Origin: Roseivirga sp.
GTDB lineage: Bacteria > Bacteroidota > Bacteroidia > Cytophagales > Cyclobacteriaceae
Reading direction: 5' to 3'
Length of the DNA: 64,000 bases
NCBI GenBank assembly: GCA_018402485.1
Contig: JAGYIY010000002.1
Location: 310,001 to 374,000 of the forward strand
The notes beneath the pieces were generated by a model, which saw only the letters and a list, made by a program, of their open reading frames with translations, did no database searches and was not told the DNA's origin. Made by a program: the position numbers and the translations under genes. This document shows, piece after piece, positions 10,302 through 21,001 of this stretch (the stretch's first letter is position 1; each line of letters opens with the position of its first letter).

Positions 10302-10850
10302 ATGAATGAGCACGATAATCCATGGATCACCTTAAGTCACAAAGAAATATATGAAAACCCGTGGATTCGGTTAAACGAATATAAAGTTATTAATCCTTCC
10401 GGAAACCCGGGGATTTATGGAAAAGTGTCCTTTAAAAACATAGCTGTAGGCATTCTTCCCATTGATGTACAAGGCCATACTTGGCTCGTAGGTCAATACC
10501 GATACACCCTAAACACCTACAGTTGGGAAATCCCCATGGGGGGTGTCCCTTTCTCAGAATCTATGGAAAATGGTGCACTTCGTGAACTAAAGGAGGAAAC
10601 CGGTCTAACGGCGCAAAAACTTGAGGTTTTGTGCAAAATCCATACCTCTAATTCTGTTACGGATGAAGTAGGGCACGTTTACCTTGCCACTGAACTTACT
10701 GTTGGTGCACCTGAGTTTGACGACACCGAAGACATCAGTATCCGAAGGCTTCCTTTTTCAGAAGCATTAGAGATGGTGATGGAGGGTGAAATTACCGATA
10801 GCTTAAGTGTGGCAGGTATATTGAAATATGCGCGACAAAAAAATATTTAA
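10302..10850 (+). CDS. NUDIX hydrolase, ADP-ribose pyrophosphatase-like
   Basis: A 182-residue cytosolic pyrophosphohydrolase. The NUDIX box G-x5-E-x7-REUxEExGU is complete at residues 80-102, starting GGVPFSE and ending RELKEETGL. The strand before it, [16 protein letters not shown], is the ADP-ribose pyrophosphatase pattern (compare NudF), so sugar-nucleotide diphosphates are the likely substrates. The stop overlaps the MATE start as TAATG, giving a two-gene operon. The promoter box is so close that the mRNA may lack a leader. Confidence 0.88.
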   Translation: MNEHDNPWITLSHKEIYENPWIRLNEYKVINPSGNPGIYGKVSFKNIAVGILPIDVQGHTWLVGQYRYTLNTYSWEIPMGGVPFSESMENGALRELKEETGLTAQKLEVLCKIHTSNSVTDEVGHVYLATELTVGAPEFDDTEDISIRRLPFSEALEMVMEGEITDSLSVAGILKYARQKNI

Positions 10851-12208
10851 TGTTGACGCTACAACCCTATCATCGGCACCTTAGAAAAACCATAGTGTTA
10901 GCCTATCCTGTTATGCTCAGCCAATTGGGTCATATTATGGTTGGGGTTGTAGATAGTATTATGGTCGGTAAACTTGGTCCTACTCCTCTGGCAGCCTCTT
11001 CGTTTGCCAATAATTTCATGGCTGTTTTCTTGATGTTTGGCATTGGTGTTTCTTATGGCATCACCCCATTAGTTGCTCAGTCTGATGGCCGAGGAGAAGA
11101 GGGCAAAATCGCAAGATTACTCAGACACGGCATCGTTTTATGCCTGGCACTTGGCCTTTCCCTTTGGGGTCTATTGGCAGCTCTAAGTATTACATTCCCC
11201 TTACTCGGGCAACCTAGCGATGTGATTGCCTTGGGAAAGCCTTATTTCTTCATCATTGCATCATCTCTGGTTCCTTTAATGATTTTTCAGTGCTTTCGGC
11301 AATTTGCAGAGGGCCTTTCCATCACCAAACCCACCATGTTCATCTCCATGGCGGCCAACTTATTAAACATCTTTCTGAATTATCTGCTCATTTTTGGAAA
11401 GTGGGGTTTTCCAGAATTAGGCTTAAATGGTGCAGGATGGTCGACTTTAATCTCGCGCATTCTGATGGCTTATGGTCTTTATTTGTTCATTAAGCATTAC
11501 CCAAGACTTCAGGTATACCGCGAAGGGTTTCAATGGATGAAAATCAAGGGTCAGTTTTTCAAGCCCATGTTAAAAATTGGTATCCCATCGGGTATTCAAT
11601 TTATTTTTGAAGTAGGTGCTTTCGCTATGGCCTCCATCATGATGGGCTGGCTGGGAACCATTCCACTGGCAGCACACCAAATTGCCATTAGCTTGGTTTC
11701 TGTAAGTTACATGATGGCTTCGGGTATCTCTGCTGCCTCCACCGTGCGTATTGGAAACCATTTGGGCCGTGGTGATTTGTGGAATATGAGGCGAGCGGGA
11801 AATACAAGTTTTTTAATGGCCATACTCTTTATGTCATTCTGTTCGCTTACTTATATGCTCTTTAAAAACTTCTTCCCCACCCTCTATGTAACAGATGCAG
11901 AAGTGATTGAAATTGCAGCCAGTTTGATATGGGTTGCAGGTATCTTCCAACTATCCGATGGCATTCAGGTAGTTGGGCTCGGTTGTTTACGTGGCATGTC
12001 CGATGTAAAGAAACCTACCTTAATCACCCTAATGGCTTATTGGGGTCTGGCCATTCCTGCCAGCTATGTACTTGGTTTTGTTCTGGACATGGGGCCCAAG
12101 GGTATTTGGTTAGGGTTATTGATTGGTTTATCGGTGGCTGCCATCACCTTATGGTTTCGCTTCAATCAACTTTGTCGCATTAAGATTCAGAAAGTAAACG
12201 TTACATAA
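10850..12208 (+). CDS. MATE family multidrug/cation exporter
   Basis: A 452-residue inner-membrane protein with about twelve hydrophobic segments in two MatE halves. The first half starts with [23 protein letters not shown], cited here as residues about 21-43, and the second with [17 protein letters not shown] near 242. Both are the classic helix-1 motifs of MATE antiporters of the NorM/DinF branch, which export drugs or metabolites in exchange for Na+ or H+. It is translationally coupled to the NUDIX gene. The last 8 bases overlap the convergent yebC gene. Substrate unknown. Confidence 0.9.
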   Translation: MLTLQPYHRHLRKTIVLAYPVMLSQLGHIMVGVVDSIMVGKLGPTPLAASSFANNFMAVFLMFGIGVSYGITPLVAQSDGRGEEGKIARLLRHGIVLCLALGLSLWGLLAALSITFPLLGQPSDVIALGKPYFFIIASSLVPLMIFQCFRQFAEGLSITKPTMFISMAANLLNIFLNYLLIFGKWGFPELGLNGAGWSTLISRILMAYGLYLFIKHYPRLQVYREGFQWMKIKGQFFKPMLKIGIPSGIQFIFEVGAFAMASIMMGWLGTIPLAAHQIAISLVSVSYMMASGISAASTVRIGNHLGRGDLWNMRRAGNTSFLMAILFMSFCSLTYMLFKNFFPTLYVTDAEVIEIAASLIWVAGIFQLSDGIQVVGLGCLRGMSDVKKPTLITLMAYWGLAIPASYVLGFVLDMGPKGIWLGLLIGLSVAAITLWFRFNQLCRIKIQKVNVT

Positions 12209-12929
12209 TGTTGCTGTACACTGCTTGTACATCATCGTCTTCTTCAAGCTTATCTAGCATCTTTTCAATCTCCTCCAATTGTTCCTCAGAAAACGCTACT
12301 GGAGAAGTTGAATACCTTTTCAAAGCCGCATTTTTTACATTGATTCCCTTTTCTTCTAAAGCACTTTGTAAAGACCCAAATTGGGTATAATCGCCATAAA
12401 CATATACTGTTTCTGTTTCTTCCTCCTCATCTTTATGTACTTCAATTTCTTCCAAACCCGCATCGATTAACTCTAACTCCATTTCTTCCAAATCGAAATT
12501 CTCTGTTTTCTCAAATTCAAAAACAGCTTTTCTAGAAAACATAAATTCCAGAGAACCATTGGGTACCAAACCACCTCCCGATTTATTAAAATAGGATTTC
12601 ACGTTAGCTACAGTACGGTTTTGATTGTCAGTGGCACATTCTACAAACACCAAGACTCCATGCGGACCTTTGCCTTCGTAATTGATTTCAATGTAATCGT
12701 CTACATCTTTGCTCGTAGCCCTTTTGATGGCTGCATCGATGTTATCTTTCGGCATATTTTGTGCCTTTGCATTTTGAATAGCCGTGCGTAGGGATGAATT
12801 CATATCCGGATCTGTCCCACCTTCTTTGGCAGCCATGGTAATGGCCTTGGCCAGTTTGGGGAAAATTCGAGACATTTTGTCCCAACGTTTCATTTTTGCT
12901 GCTTTGCGGTATTCAAATGCTCTTCCCAT
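12201..12929 (-). CDS. yebC: YebC/PmpR family protein (TACO1-like)
   Basis: The 242-residue protein has the normal length and domain order of the family: N-terminal helical domain with [20 protein letters not shown], then ITMAAKEGG and [20 protein letters not shown] (about 57-76), followed by YEGKGPHGV, and a C-terminal acidic alpha/beta domain. YebC proteins were long annotated as DNA-binding regulators; the TACO1 branch assists ribosomes on difficult sequences such as proline runs. Which role applies here cannot be read from sequence. It overlaps the MATE gene tail-to-tail by 8 bases. Confidence 0.93.
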   Translation of the reverse strand: MGRAFEYRKAAKMKRWDKMSRIFPKLAKAITMAAKEGGTDPDMNSSLRTAIQNAKAQNMPKDNIDAAIKRATSKDVDDYIEINYEGKGPHGVLVFVECATDNQNRTVANVKSYFNKSGGGLVPNGSLEFMFSRKAVFEFEKTENFDLEEMELELIDAGLEEIEVHKDEEEETETVYVYGDYTQFGSLQSALEEKGINVKNAALKRYSTSPVAFSEEQLEEIEKMLDKLEEDDDVQAVYSNIM

Positions 12930-13040
12930 AGTGTTTAAATATTAATGGCTTTACTGCTTGCCGCGTAAAATTATAAAAGAGTTTGGAATTGATGCATAAT
13001 GCTTAAAAAATAAGCTATGCTATTGATTGTATCTTATCAC

Positions 13041-13709
13041 TTAACGTGATGTTTCAGGGACAACTGTTCTGGCCATTGCCACCATAATAGCTACCTGAAT
13101 CTCTCTCATGCCCTGATTTACTGACTTGCTGATTTTCAGTTCTTGCGTTACTTCATCAATCCTATGTTTAATTTTGTTGTAATCGTCTGCTTCACGAAAA
13201 ACCTCCTTTACCAAATCTGTAGCTTGAATAAGGCTAAGCAGCATGATATCGTGAACGGTGGTACGTATTTCATCATTCAGCACATCATCTAGCCTTTTTC
13301 TTACCTTATTTTCCGGGGTAGCATTCGTAGTAGGATATTTTTTATGGGGAATGAGCCAAAATACTTTTTTCTCAGACATTTTTAAAATCCCCTTATTGAT
13401 GAGGTGTTGAAGGGTATCTTCTTTGATATCCTCGGCTCTTTTAGCCAAGAATTTAATGCAATCTTGAACACCGCAATTCTGTTTTTCTTTTAACAAATCG
13501 ATCATCTTATTGAGTGCGATTTCAGATTCGTAGGTGTCATCGCAGAAATTGAGTTGATCGTATTGAATTACAATTTTCTTTCTAAACGCAAGTTCCAATA
13601 GAACAGCTCCAGCGAAACCGTAATTCAAAGCAGTAGAGTCAATGACAAACTGACCCTTGTCATCGTCTAAAGCCAACAATACATACTCTTCCAGTAAGCC
13701 CAAATTCAT
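13041..13709 (-). CDS. GOLPH3/VPS74 (GPP34) family protein
   Basis: A 222-residue protein that opens with the GPP34 pattern: a helix LGLLEEYVLLALDDDKGQFV (residues 3-22), followed by a NYGFAGAVLLELAFRKKI segment (about 29-46). Further on come a DTLQHLINKGIL helix and the LDDVL...DEIRTTVHDIMLLSLI region, all typical. In eukaryotes GOLPH3 binds phosphatidylinositol-4-phosphate and retains glycosyltransferases in the Golgi; bacterial homologues are widespread in some groups but their function is unknown. There is no signal peptide. It lies between yebC and the leu operon, with a 16-bp inverted repeat just upstream. Confidence 0.85.
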   Translation of the reverse strand: MNLGLLEEYVLLALDDDKGQFVIDSTALNYGFAGAVLLELAFRKKIVIQYDQLNFCDDTYESEIALNKMIDLLKEKQNCGVQDCIKFLAKRAEDIKEDTLQHLINKGILKMSEKKVFWLIPHKKYPTTNATPENKVRKRLDDVLNDEIRTTVHDIMLLSLIQATDLVKEVFREADDYNKIKHRIDEVTQELKISKSVNQGMREIQVAIMVAMARTVVPETSR

Positions 13710-13714
13710 AGGAC

Positions 13715-13762
13715 TAATATAAGATATAATAAGTAATAATTTTAAAATTATATCTTATATTA
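13715..13762. repeat. Perfect 16-bp inverted repeat at the leuB end / GPP34 start
   Basis: TAATATAAGATATAAT at 13715-13730 is repeated exactly in reverse complement at 13747-13762, with a 16-base spacer. The right arm spans the leuB stop codon (13755-13757) and last codons; the left arm lies 5 bases before the GPP34 start codon. It can form a hairpin in the leu transcript and could act as an AT-rich terminator or as an operator. Confidence 0.75.
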
Positions 13763-14870
13763 TCGTACTAGAGCCCAAATGAATATTATCGAAAGTTTGT
13801 CCTTGCTCTCCTTCAAGTATCTGATTAGCAATAAAGTCTCCTACGCGGTCTGTACCAAACGACCTTCCCTTAGACAGGTCTGAGGTCACCATTCCGTTGT
13901 GGATAGCCACTTTTACTGCATGCCGTATGTCTAGGGCCTCATCTATCATTTCTAAATGATCTAGCATCATGGCAGCCGATAAAATCGTGGCCATAGGGTT
14001 GGCAATATTTTGCCCAGCAGCTTGAGGAAAGGAACCATGAATGGGTTCAAACATAGCAGAATGAGCACCGATAGAGGCAGAAGGCAACAAACCCATAGAA
14101 CCCCCAATTACACTAGCTTCATCAGAAAGAATATCGCCAAACATATTCTCCGTCAAAATCACATCAAACTGCTTAGGATTTTGAATCATTTGCATAGCGG
14201 CATTATCAACAAACATCATTTCTACTTTTACATCAGGAAAAGTCTTTGACATTTCCTGTACCCGTTCTCTCCATAATCGAGAAGTTTCAAGCACATTGGC
14301 TTTATCGACCAGTGTAAGATTTTTTTTTCTATGTTGAGCGGCTTCAAAAGCTAACTTACCAATGCGATCTATCTCTTTATTGGAATAGGCACAATGATCG
14401 TAGGCACCATCTGCCGTCCTGCCTTTTTCACCAAAATAAATCCCTCCCGTAAGTTCTCTGTAAACAACAATATCTACTCCTTTAATTTGTTCTTCTTTCA
14501 AAGGAGACATGTGTAATAAACCTTCATAAGCACTCACCGGACGGATATTGGCATATAATCCGAGTGCCTTTCTTAATTTTAATAACCCCTGTTCAGGTCT
14601 CACCTTGGCCTTTGGGTCATTGTCGTATTTGGGATGGCCAATTGCACCAAACAAAAACACGTCGGAAGCCTGACAAACCCTTAGGGTTTCATCGGGTAAA
14701 GGGTCTCCTGTTTTATCAATTGCTACTGCCCCTACATCGGCGTAGGTATAATGAAAGATGTGACCGTACTTCTCTGCTATCGCATCCAATGCTTTTACCG
14801 CTTCAGTAGTCACCTCAGGGCCTATACCATCGCCTGGCAATACCCCAATTTTTTTTTCTTTTCCCATCAA
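13755..14870 (-). CDS. leuB: 3-isopropylmalate dehydrogenase
   Basis: A 371-residue NAD-dependent enzyme that oxidises and decarboxylates 3-isopropylmalate to 2-oxoisocaproate, the third step specific to leucine synthesis. Visible family motifs are [13 protein letters not shown] at the N-terminus (residues 7-19), the [12 protein letters not shown] segment and the dehydrogenase signature [17 protein letters not shown]. The length is typical. It is the last gene of leuA-C-D-B; its start overlaps the leuD stop by 4 bases (ATGA). The final codons lie inside a 16-bp inverted repeat. Confidence 0.97.
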   Translation of the reverse strand: MMGKEKKIGVLPGDGIGPEVTTEAVKALDAIAEKYGHIFHYTYADVGAVAIDKTGDPLPDETLRVCQASDVFLFGAIGHPKYDNDPKAKVRPEQGLLKLRKALGLYANIRPVSAYEGLLHMSPLKEEQIKGVDIVVYRELTGGIYFGEKGRTADGAYDHCAYSNKEIDRIGKLAFEAAQHRKKNLTLVDKANVLETSRLWRERVQEMSKTFPDVKVEMMFVDNAAMQMIQNPKQFDVILTENMFGDILSDEASVIGGSMGLLPSASIGAHSAMFEPIHGSFPQAAGQNIANPMATILSAAMMLDHLEMIDEALDIRHAVKVAIHNGMVTSDLSKGRSFGTDRVGDFIANQILEGEQGQTFDNIHLGSSTII

Positions 14871-15451
14871 ATTATTTTTGAAGAAGCTTCATAAGCTTCG
14901 ATGTCATGCTTAATACTTACCAAATAATCGATATCATCGTAGCCATTCAATAGGCATTCCTTTTTATATGGATTGATATCAAAATACTCTTCTTTGTCTT
15001 CGAAAGCTATGAATTGTTTTTCTAAATCAACCGTTACATGAGTTTGAGGACGGCTTGAAATAGTCTCCAATAAAGGTTTTAAGAAAGCGTCAGAAACTTG
15101 AACAGGTAAAAGCCCGTTGTTCAACGCATTCCCCTTAAAAATGTCTGCAAAAAAGCTTGAAACCACTACTTTGAAACCATAATCATACAATGACCAAGCG
15201 GCATGCTCACGAGAAGAACCACAGCCAAAGTTCCTACCTGCTACTAATATTTCTCCCGTATAGGCCTTTTGATTCAGAACAAAGTCAGGATTTTGAGTGT
15301 AATCTTTGGTATATCTCCAATCACGGAAAAGATTTTCTGCAAAGCCCTCGCGCGTTGTGGCCTTCAAAAATCGAGCTGGAATAATTTGGTCGGTATCAAT
15401 ATCCTCAAAAGGAAGTGGTACTGCCGTGGATACAACTTTTGTAAATTTCAT
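14867..15451 (-). CDS. leuD: 3-isopropylmalate dehydratase small subunit
   Basis: The 194-residue swivel-domain subunit works with LeuC to isomerise 2-isopropylmalate to 3-isopropylmalate. Residues [15 protein letters not shown] near the N-terminus and [13 protein letters not shown] (about 72-84) are the LeuD signatures. The protein is normal in length. It overlaps leuB by 4 bases and follows leuC by 4 bases, so the two subunits are made from adjacent coupled genes. Confidence 0.97.
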   Translation of the reverse strand: MKFTKVVSTAVPLPFEDIDTDQIIPARFLKATTREGFAENLFRDWRYTKDYTQNPDFVLNQKAYTGEILVAGRNFGCGSSREHAAWSLYDYGFKVVVSSFFADIFKGNALNNGLLPVQVSDAFLKPLLETISSRPQTHVTVDLEKQFIAFEDKEEYFDINPYKKECLLNGYDDIDYLVSIKHDIEAYEASSKII

Positions 15452-15455
15452 TTTG

Positions 15456-16850
15456 TTAACCTAAGTGTGCTTCAATATCTACAATCTTACCCTCAATGGC
15501 TGTGATGGCTGCTACCAAAGGACTAGCCAATAGAGTTCGTGCTCCAGGACCTTGGCGACCCTCAAAATTCCGGTTTGACGTAGAAACGCAGTAGGCCCCA
15601 TTGGGTACTTTATCTTCATTCATCCCCAAGCAGGCAGAACAACCAGGCTCGCGTAATTCAAAACCAGCAGCAGCCAATATCTCATGTAAACCTTCCGCTT
15701 TGGCCTGTTTTTCAACTTGTTTAGAACCAGGAACAATGATGGCTGTAATGTGTGGTGCTTTTTGCTTGTTTTTAACATAACCAGCCACCATGCGCAAATC
15801 TTCTATGCGAGAATTAGTACAGCTTCCTATAAATACGTAGTCAATCTTTTTGCCTAGAAGTGCTTCTCCCGGCTCAAAGCCCATGTATTTTAATGATTTG
15901 GAAAAACTCTCCATATTGTTGATGGCTTCAATTGCTGGAATTTCTCCTTGAATAGGTATCCCCATCCCGGGGTTCGTACCATAGGTAATCATGGGGTGAA
16001 TATCGGCGGAATCAAACGTATAACTGCTATCGAATTGGGCATCTTCATCTGTATATAAAGTAGACCAATACGTTTTAGCTTTTTCAAAGTCCTTTCCTCT
16101 TGGTGCGAATTTTCTTCCTTCAATATATTCAAAAGTAGTTTCATCAGGTGCAATCATCCCTCCTCTGGCTCCCATTTCTATGCTCATATTGCAGAGGGTC
16201 ATTCGCCCTTCCATGGATAGGGCTCGAATGGTGGAACCATCATACTCCACAAAATAACCTGTTCCTCCTGAGGCGGAAAGTTTACTTATGATGTGTAAAA
16301 TAATGTCTTTGGCACCAACCCCCTTTCTTAATTGTCCGTTCACGCTAATCCGCATGGTTTTGGGTCGAGTTTGAAGCAAACATTGACTGGCCATAACCTG
16401 GGCAACTTGGCTAGTACCAATACCAAAGGCAATGGCACCAAAAGCTCCATGGGTTGAAGTATGCGAGTCGCCACAAACCAAAGTGCGGCCTGGTAGTGTA
16501 ATACCTAATTCTGGTCCAATTACATGAACAATACCTTGAAAAGGATGACCCAAACCAAATAATTCAACACCATGTAATTTGCAATTTTTGATTAATTGAT
16601 CTACCTGTTTGCGCGACAGCTCTTCTTGAATGGGTAAATGTTGATTTTTGGTAGGTACGTTATGATCTGCTGTAGCTACCATTTTTTCATTTCGAAACAA
16701 AGACAATCCTCTCTTTTCAAGTTCCGAAAAGGCTTGTGGACTTGTGACTTCATGAATGAGGTGACGGTCAATATAGAGTACTTCTTGCCCACCAGAAAGG
16801 GTCTTCACCACATGCGCTTCCCAAACTTTTTCGAATAATGTCTTTCCCAT
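15456..16850 (-). CDS. leuC: 3-isopropylmalate dehydratase large subunit
   Basis: A 464-residue aconitase-family subunit holding the [4Fe-4S] cluster. The cluster ligands are in [13 protein letters not shown] and in the paired [11 protein letters not shown] motif near the C-terminus. Substrate and cluster-site motifs such as [20 protein letters not shown] (about 124-143) are intact. It follows leuA by 3 bases. Confidence 0.97.
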   Translation of the reverse strand: MGKTLFEKVWEAHVVKTLSGGQEVLYIDRHLIHEVTSPQAFSELEKRGLSLFRNEKMVATADHNVPTKNQHLPIQEELSRKQVDQLIKNCKLHGVELFGLGHPFQGIVHVIGPELGITLPGRTLVCGDSHTSTHGAFGAIAFGIGTSQVAQVMASQCLLQTRPKTMRISVNGQLRKGVGAKDIILHIISKLSASGGTGYFVEYDGSTIRALSMEGRMTLCNMSIEMGARGGMIAPDETTFEYIEGRKFAPRGKDFEKAKTYWSTLYTDEDAQFDSSYTFDSADIHPMITYGTNPGMGIPIQGEIPAIEAINNMESFSKSLKYMGFEPGEALLGKKIDYVFIGSCTNSRIEDLRMVAGYVKNKQKAPHITAIIVPGSKQVEKQAKAEGLHEILAAAGFELREPGCSACLGMNEDKVPNGAYCVSTSNRNFEGRQGPGARTLLASPLVAAITAIEGKIVDIEAHLG

Positions 16851-16853
16851 CGT

Positions 16854-18017
16854 TTAAATCGCAATTTGGTGTTTATATTCAATTAAATTGGCTAAAGCTT
16901 TATCATCTACTTCCAAGCATTCATCGGCCACTTTTAAAAACTGCTGATACACAACATCCAGCTCATCTCGGGTTAAATCTTCTCCTAAAAGTTTAAATCG
17001 ATGTGCTAAGGCAGCACGACCACTTCGTGCTGTAAGAACAATGGAAGAGTGGTCTACTCCTACATCTACCGGGTCAATGATCTCATATGTTTCTCTATTT
17101 TTAATCACACCGTCTTGATGAATGCCTGAAGAATGTGCAAAAGCATTGGCTCCAACAATGGCCTTGTTGGCCTGAACCGGCATGCGCATGGTTTCAGCAA
17201 CGAATTTTGAAATAGTATTTAATTGGCGCGTATCAATATTGGTTTGCAAATGTAGGTCTGGATACTGCTTTATAATCATTACCACCTCTTCTAAAGCTGT
17301 ATTTCCTGCTCGTTCACCCAATCCATTGATGGTACATTCAATTTGACGAGCACCATTTTGAATACCAGCGATGGAATTAGCGGTTGCAAGGCCTAAATCG
17401 TTATGGCAATGAGTAGAAAGCGTTACCTTTTCAATACCCTTCACATGCTCTTTGAGGTATTTAATTTTTGACCCGTAGGCTTCAGGTAAGCAGTAACCTG
17501 TTGTATCTGGGATGTTTAAAACGGTAGCCCCGGCTTTGACAGCCACTTCACAAACCCTTGCTAAAAATGTTAGTTCTGTACGTCCGGCATCTTCGGCATA
17601 AAACTCTACATCCTCGACGTATTGCTTGGCCATGCGCACCGCTGCTTCCGCTCTTTGAAGAACCTGCTCTTGCGTACTTTTTAGTTTAAACCTGATATGA
17701 GAATCAGAAGTACCAATACCTGTATGAATGCGGGGAAACTTAGCATACTTTAACGATTCGGCTGCCACTTGAATATCTTTTTCGACCGCTCTGCTTAGGG
17801 CGCAAATGGTTGCTGATCTAATCGTTTTTGCAATAGCTTCTACCGAAGCAAAATCTCCGGGACTGGAAATTGGAAAACCAGCTTCAATCACATCTACCCC
17901 AAGAGCTTCAAGCCTTTTCGCTACCTCTATTTTTTCTGAAGTATTCAACTTGCAGCCAGGTACTTGTTCCCCATCTCTTAATGTTGTGTCAAATATTTGT
18001 ATCTTTTGTGCATCCAT
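16854..18017 (-). CDS. leuA: 2-isopropylmalate synthase
   Basis: The first enzyme committed to leucine: it condenses acetyl-CoA with 2-oxoisovalerate. From the ATG at 18017 the protein has 387 residues. The DRE-TIM metallolyase motif [16 protein letters not shown] begins at residue 6, as in relatives, and the metal-site [12 protein letters not shown] is at about residue 203. It ends soon after a YQQFLKVAD helix, so it is the short form without the usual C-terminal leucine-feedback domain. An in-frame ATG at 18038 is possible (7 residues more). A TTG at 18116 would fall inside the likely -7 box (TAATTTG, minus strand, 18114-18120) and is rejected. The predicted leader is about 70-90 bases; I saw no clear attenuator in it. 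Confidence 0.94.
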   Translation of the reverse strand: MDAQKIQIFDTTLRDGEQVPGCKLNTSEKIEVAKRLEALGVDVIEAGFPISSPGDFASVEAIAKTIRSATICALSRAVEKDIQVAAESLKYAKFPRIHTGIGTSDSHIRFKLKSTQEQVLQRAEAAVRMAKQYVEDVEFYAEDAGRTELTFLARVCEVAVKAGATVLNIPDTTGYCLPEAYGSKIKYLKEHVKGIEKVTLSTHCHNDLGLATANSIAGIQNGARQIECTINGLGERAGNTALEEVVMIIKQYPDLHLQTNIDTRQLNTISKFVAETMRMPVQANKAIVGANAFAHSSGIHQDGVIKNRETYEIIDPVDVGVDHSSIVLTARSGRAALAHRFKLLGEDLTRDELDVVYQQFLKVADECLEVDDKALANLIEYKHQIAI

Positions 18018-18190
18018 TGTTCCTTTGGTCTGACCCATTGATTCTTTTACAGCATCAATGCTATGAGTTGAAAGGTAGCCACGATGTGAAAGCTTATGGG
18101 TAGAAAAGTAAAGCAAATTATGATTTCATTTCAAGACTAACACCTACATATAACCCTATTAATCAGGGCTTTAAATGAATCGATTTTACA

Positions 18191-19735
18191 ATGGCAAAAG
18201 CAAAACATGACCCCTTATTTGAGCTGATTCACTCGCTTAACAAAACAGAAAAAAGGCATTTCAGACTGTTTGTAAATAAGAGTAGAAGCTCTGATGACGT
18301 AAAATTCATCAAGCTATTCGATGCTATGGATACGCTCAAATTGTATGACGATCAAAAAATATTAGCAAAAGTGCCTAGTATAAAAAAAGCACAACTCTCC
18401 AACCAAAAAGCCAACCTCTACAAACAGATCCTCTCCAGTTTAAGGCAATATCATCTGCACCAAAACATTGATATACAGCTTCGGGAATTACTTGACCATG
18501 CCAAGGTACTTTACAATAAGGGCTTTTATCAGCAGGCCCTGAAAATGCTTGATAGGACCAAAACGGTTGCACGACAGCAAAAGCAGTTTACCATGGTTTT
18601 GGAAGTGCTTGAGTTTGAAAAATTAATTGAGGCTCAATTCATTACGCGTAGCGGGGAACATAGAGCGGCAACACTGACGCAAGAGGTAAATGAAATTACG
18701 CAGATTATAAGTTCCGGTCATACTTTATCTAATCTCACTTTGCACCTTTATAGTCTGTTTTTACAAAGAGGATATGCTAAAAATGAAGAAGAATTTAGGT
18801 CGATAGAACACTTTTTTAAAGAAAAATTACCCAAAGTGGATGTGCAAAACTTAAAATTTTACGAAGCTTTGTATTACCACCAAGCCCATGTTTGGTACAA
18901 TAAAATTGTACAGCATTTCCCTAATGCTTATCGTCACTCATTGGCTTGGGTTAATCTGTTCAAAGCAGACGAGAACATGGCACAAAAACAGTCGGTACAT
19001 TTTATCAAAGGTTACGGAAATTTACTGGGAGCCTTGTTCCAACTTCAATATTACTCTAAATTTTGTGAGGTATTAGAAGAAGTAGAAGTCTTAAGCCGCA
19101 ATGAAAAAATTGTTCAAGACTTAAATACTGAGATTCTGATCTTTAAATTTTTCTATATCTCCAAAATCAACAAATACTTTATGGAAGGTAACTTCTCAGA
19201 TGGTGTAGCGTTCATACCGGAAGTACTGAACAAGCTAGATCAATACAAATCCAAAATTGATCCTGAGCGCGTATTGATATTCTATTACAAAATTGCTTCG
19301 CTTTACTTTGGCAATGCCCAATACAGAAAGGCCATTTACTATCTCAACCTAATCATCAATTTTAAAGATGTACAGCTTCGGGAAGATATTCATTGTTTTG
19401 CACGTATTTTAAACCTTATCGCTCATTTTGAAGATGGACAAGATTATATGCTTGAATATCAAATCAAATCTACTTTTCAATTCATTGGCCGAATGAATGA
19501 CCAACAAGCGGTACAAAAAGAGATCATTCATTTTTTGAAAAAAACTGGTAAAATTACCCCTGGCCAGTTAAAAGATGAACTTTCGCAAGTTTATGAGCGC
19601 TTGCTGCAGCTTAGCGATAATCTCTACGAAAGGCGTCCCTTCTTTTATTTAGACATTTTATCTTATTTGGAGAGCCGAATCCAAAACCGTCCGGTTCAGG
19701 AAATTATTAAGGAGAAATTCAAAAAGCTACGCTAG
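18191..19735 (+). CDS. Helical-repeat protein of unknown function between the leu and ilv operons
   Basis: The 514-residue protein is almost wholly alpha-helical, without signal peptide or membrane segment, and opens with a basic region (KTEKRHFRLFVNKSRSS). Several stretches look like degenerate TPR helices, for example YNKGFYQQALKMLDRTKTVA (about 118-137) and YYKIASLYFGNAQYRKAIYY (about 368-387). I do not recognise a catalytic motif. Proteins of this type are common and uncharacterised in Bacteroidota. It is divergent from leuA and converges on ilvA with only 3 bases between the stop codons and no terminator, so its transcript would run antisense into ilvA. A scaffold or regulatory role is conceivable but not shown. 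Confidence 0.7.
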   Translation: MAKAKHDPLFELIHSLNKTEKRHFRLFVNKSRSSDDVKFIKLFDAMDTLKLYDDQKILAKVPSIKKAQLSNQKANLYKQILSSLRQYHLHQNIDIQLRELLDHAKVLYNKGFYQQALKMLDRTKTVARQQKQFTMVLEVLEFEKLIEAQFITRSGEHRAATLTQEVNEITQIISSGHTLSNLTLHLYSLFLQRGYAKNEEEFRSIEHFFKEKLPKVDVQNLKFYEALYYHQAHVWYNKIVQHFPNAYRHSLAWVNLFKADENMAQKQSVHFIKGYGNLLGALFQLQYYSKFCEVLEEVEVLSRNEKIVQDLNTEILIFKFFYISKINKYFMEGNFSDGVAFIPEVLNKLDQYKSKIDPERVLIFYYKIASLYFGNAQYRKAIYYLNLIINFKDVQLREDIHCFARILNLIAHFEDGQDYMLEYQIKSTFQFIGRMNDQQAVQKEIIHFLKKTGKITPGQLKDELSQVYERLLQLSDNLYERRPFFYLDILSYLESRIQNRPVQEIIKEKFKKLR

Positions 19736-19738
19736 CAG

Positions 19739-21001
19739 CTATATAAGATGTCCCATTAAATGTAGCCGATGATTGAGGTATTCTACTCCATCATCAAAAG
19801 CTTTCAGTTTCTCCAATAAAGGTTGAAAATCTGCTACCTGGTGGTGTTCAATACCTATTAAAGCAGGTCCCTTTTCTCTCGATGTCTTTTTGGTATATTC
19901 AAAATGAACGATATCGTCTGTAGGTCCTAAAACATCGACCAAAAACTCCCGAAGCGCTCCTGCCCTTTGAGGAAAACGAATGATAAAATAATGTTTTAAG
20001 CCTTCGTGTAGCATAGATCGTTCACGAATCTCTTCGGTACGTGAAATATCATTATTACCACCCGACAATATGGCCACCACATTTTTACCTTTGATTTGCT
20101 CTGCATAGGGTGCAAATGCTGAAATACTCAAGGCACCTGCAGGTTCCAAAACAATCGCTTCTTTGCTGTACAAATTGAGCATGGTGGTACATATATGACC
20201 TTCCGGTACAAGCAAAATATCGTGCAAGTGTTGCTTACAAATATGAAAGGTCTTTTCTCCTACTTTTTTCACCGAGGCCCCATCGACAAAACGATCAATT
20301 TGGCTTAATGACACCACCTTTCCAGCCTCAATGGAAGTTTTCATGGAAGGTGCACCGGATGGTTCTACGCCTATGATTTTTGTCTCTGGACTTAAAATTT
20401 GGAAGGCAGCAGACACTCCTGCCGAAAGGCCACCGCCGCCCACGGGCAAGAACAAATAATCAATCGGTTTTTGTGTATCCGACAAAATCTCCAAGCCCAC
20501 CGTGCCTTGTCCTTCAATCACTGCTTCATCATCAAAAGGATGTATAAAAGTTGTATTTTTCTCTTTTGAAAACACCTTAGCCGAGGTGTAAGCATCATCA
20601 AATGAATCGCCTGTTAAAACAATTTCCACCCAATTGCGCCCAAAGTATTTCACCTGATCTATTTTTTGCCTTGGTGTGGTGGCCGGCATATAAATATGAG
20701 CCTTCACGTCGAGGTTTTTACACGCGTAAGCAACGCCTTGGGCATGATTACCTGCACTAGCACAGACTACACCTACTTTTTTCTCCTTTGAACCCAACTG
20801 AGCAATACAGTTGTAGGCCCCACGTATTTTATAAGATCGCACTACCTGAAGATCTTCCCTTTTGAAGGAAATCTGAGCACCATACTTCTCAGAATAGTAG
20901 TCATTTTTCTGCAATGGAGTATGCCTCACCACAGCAGCTAAACGCTCTTGTGCTTTTAGCAAATCTTCTAAAGTAGGATGGTAGATTGTCGTTTCAATCA
21001 T
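19739..21001 (-). CDS. ilvA: Threonine ammonia-lyase (threonine dehydratase)
   Basis: This PLP enzyme makes 2-oxobutanoate, the isoleucine precursor, from threonine. In the 420-residue protein the PLP lysine is in RSYKIRGAYN (about 59-68) and the glycine loop PVGGGGLSAGVS (about 187-198) binds the cofactor phosphate. A C-terminal ACT-like domain starts near residue 335 (KHYFIIRFPQRAGALREFL) and is the expected site of isoleucine feedback. It is the shorter single-regulatory-domain form, not the 510-residue E. coli form. The start overlaps the ilvC stop by 4 bases (ATGA); it is the last gene of the ilv operon. Confidence 0.95.
   Translation of the reverse strand: MIETTIYHPTLEDLLKAQERLAAVVRHTPLQKNDYYSEKYGAQISFKREDLQVVRSYKIRGAYNCIAQLGSKEKKVGVVCASAGNHAQGVAYACKNLDVKAHIYMPATTPRQKIDQVKYFGRNWVEIVLTGDSFDDAYTSAKVFSKEKNTTFIHPFDDEAVIEGQGTVGLEILSDTQKPIDYLFLPVGGGGLSAGVSAAFQILSPETKIIGVEPSGAPSMKTSIEAGKVVSLSQIDRFVDGASVKKVGEKTFHICKQHLHDILLVPEGHICTTMLNLYSKEAIVLEPAGALSISAFAPYAEQIKGKNVVAILSGGNNDISRTEEIRERSMLHEGLKHYFIIRFPQRAGALREFLVDVLGPTDDIVHFEYTKKTSREKGPALIGIEHHQVADFQPLLEKLKAFDDGVEYLNHRLHLMGHLI

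Noticed and set aside
12993..13020. Hairpin between yebC and the GPP34 gene as a terminator
   Set aside because: The stem has an internal bulge and no T-run follows in the direction of transcription.
18017..18116. Longer leuA start (TTG at 18116) or a leader peptide
   Set aside because: The TTG lies in the probable -7 box, and the upstream codons match neither LeuA nor a leucine-rich leader.
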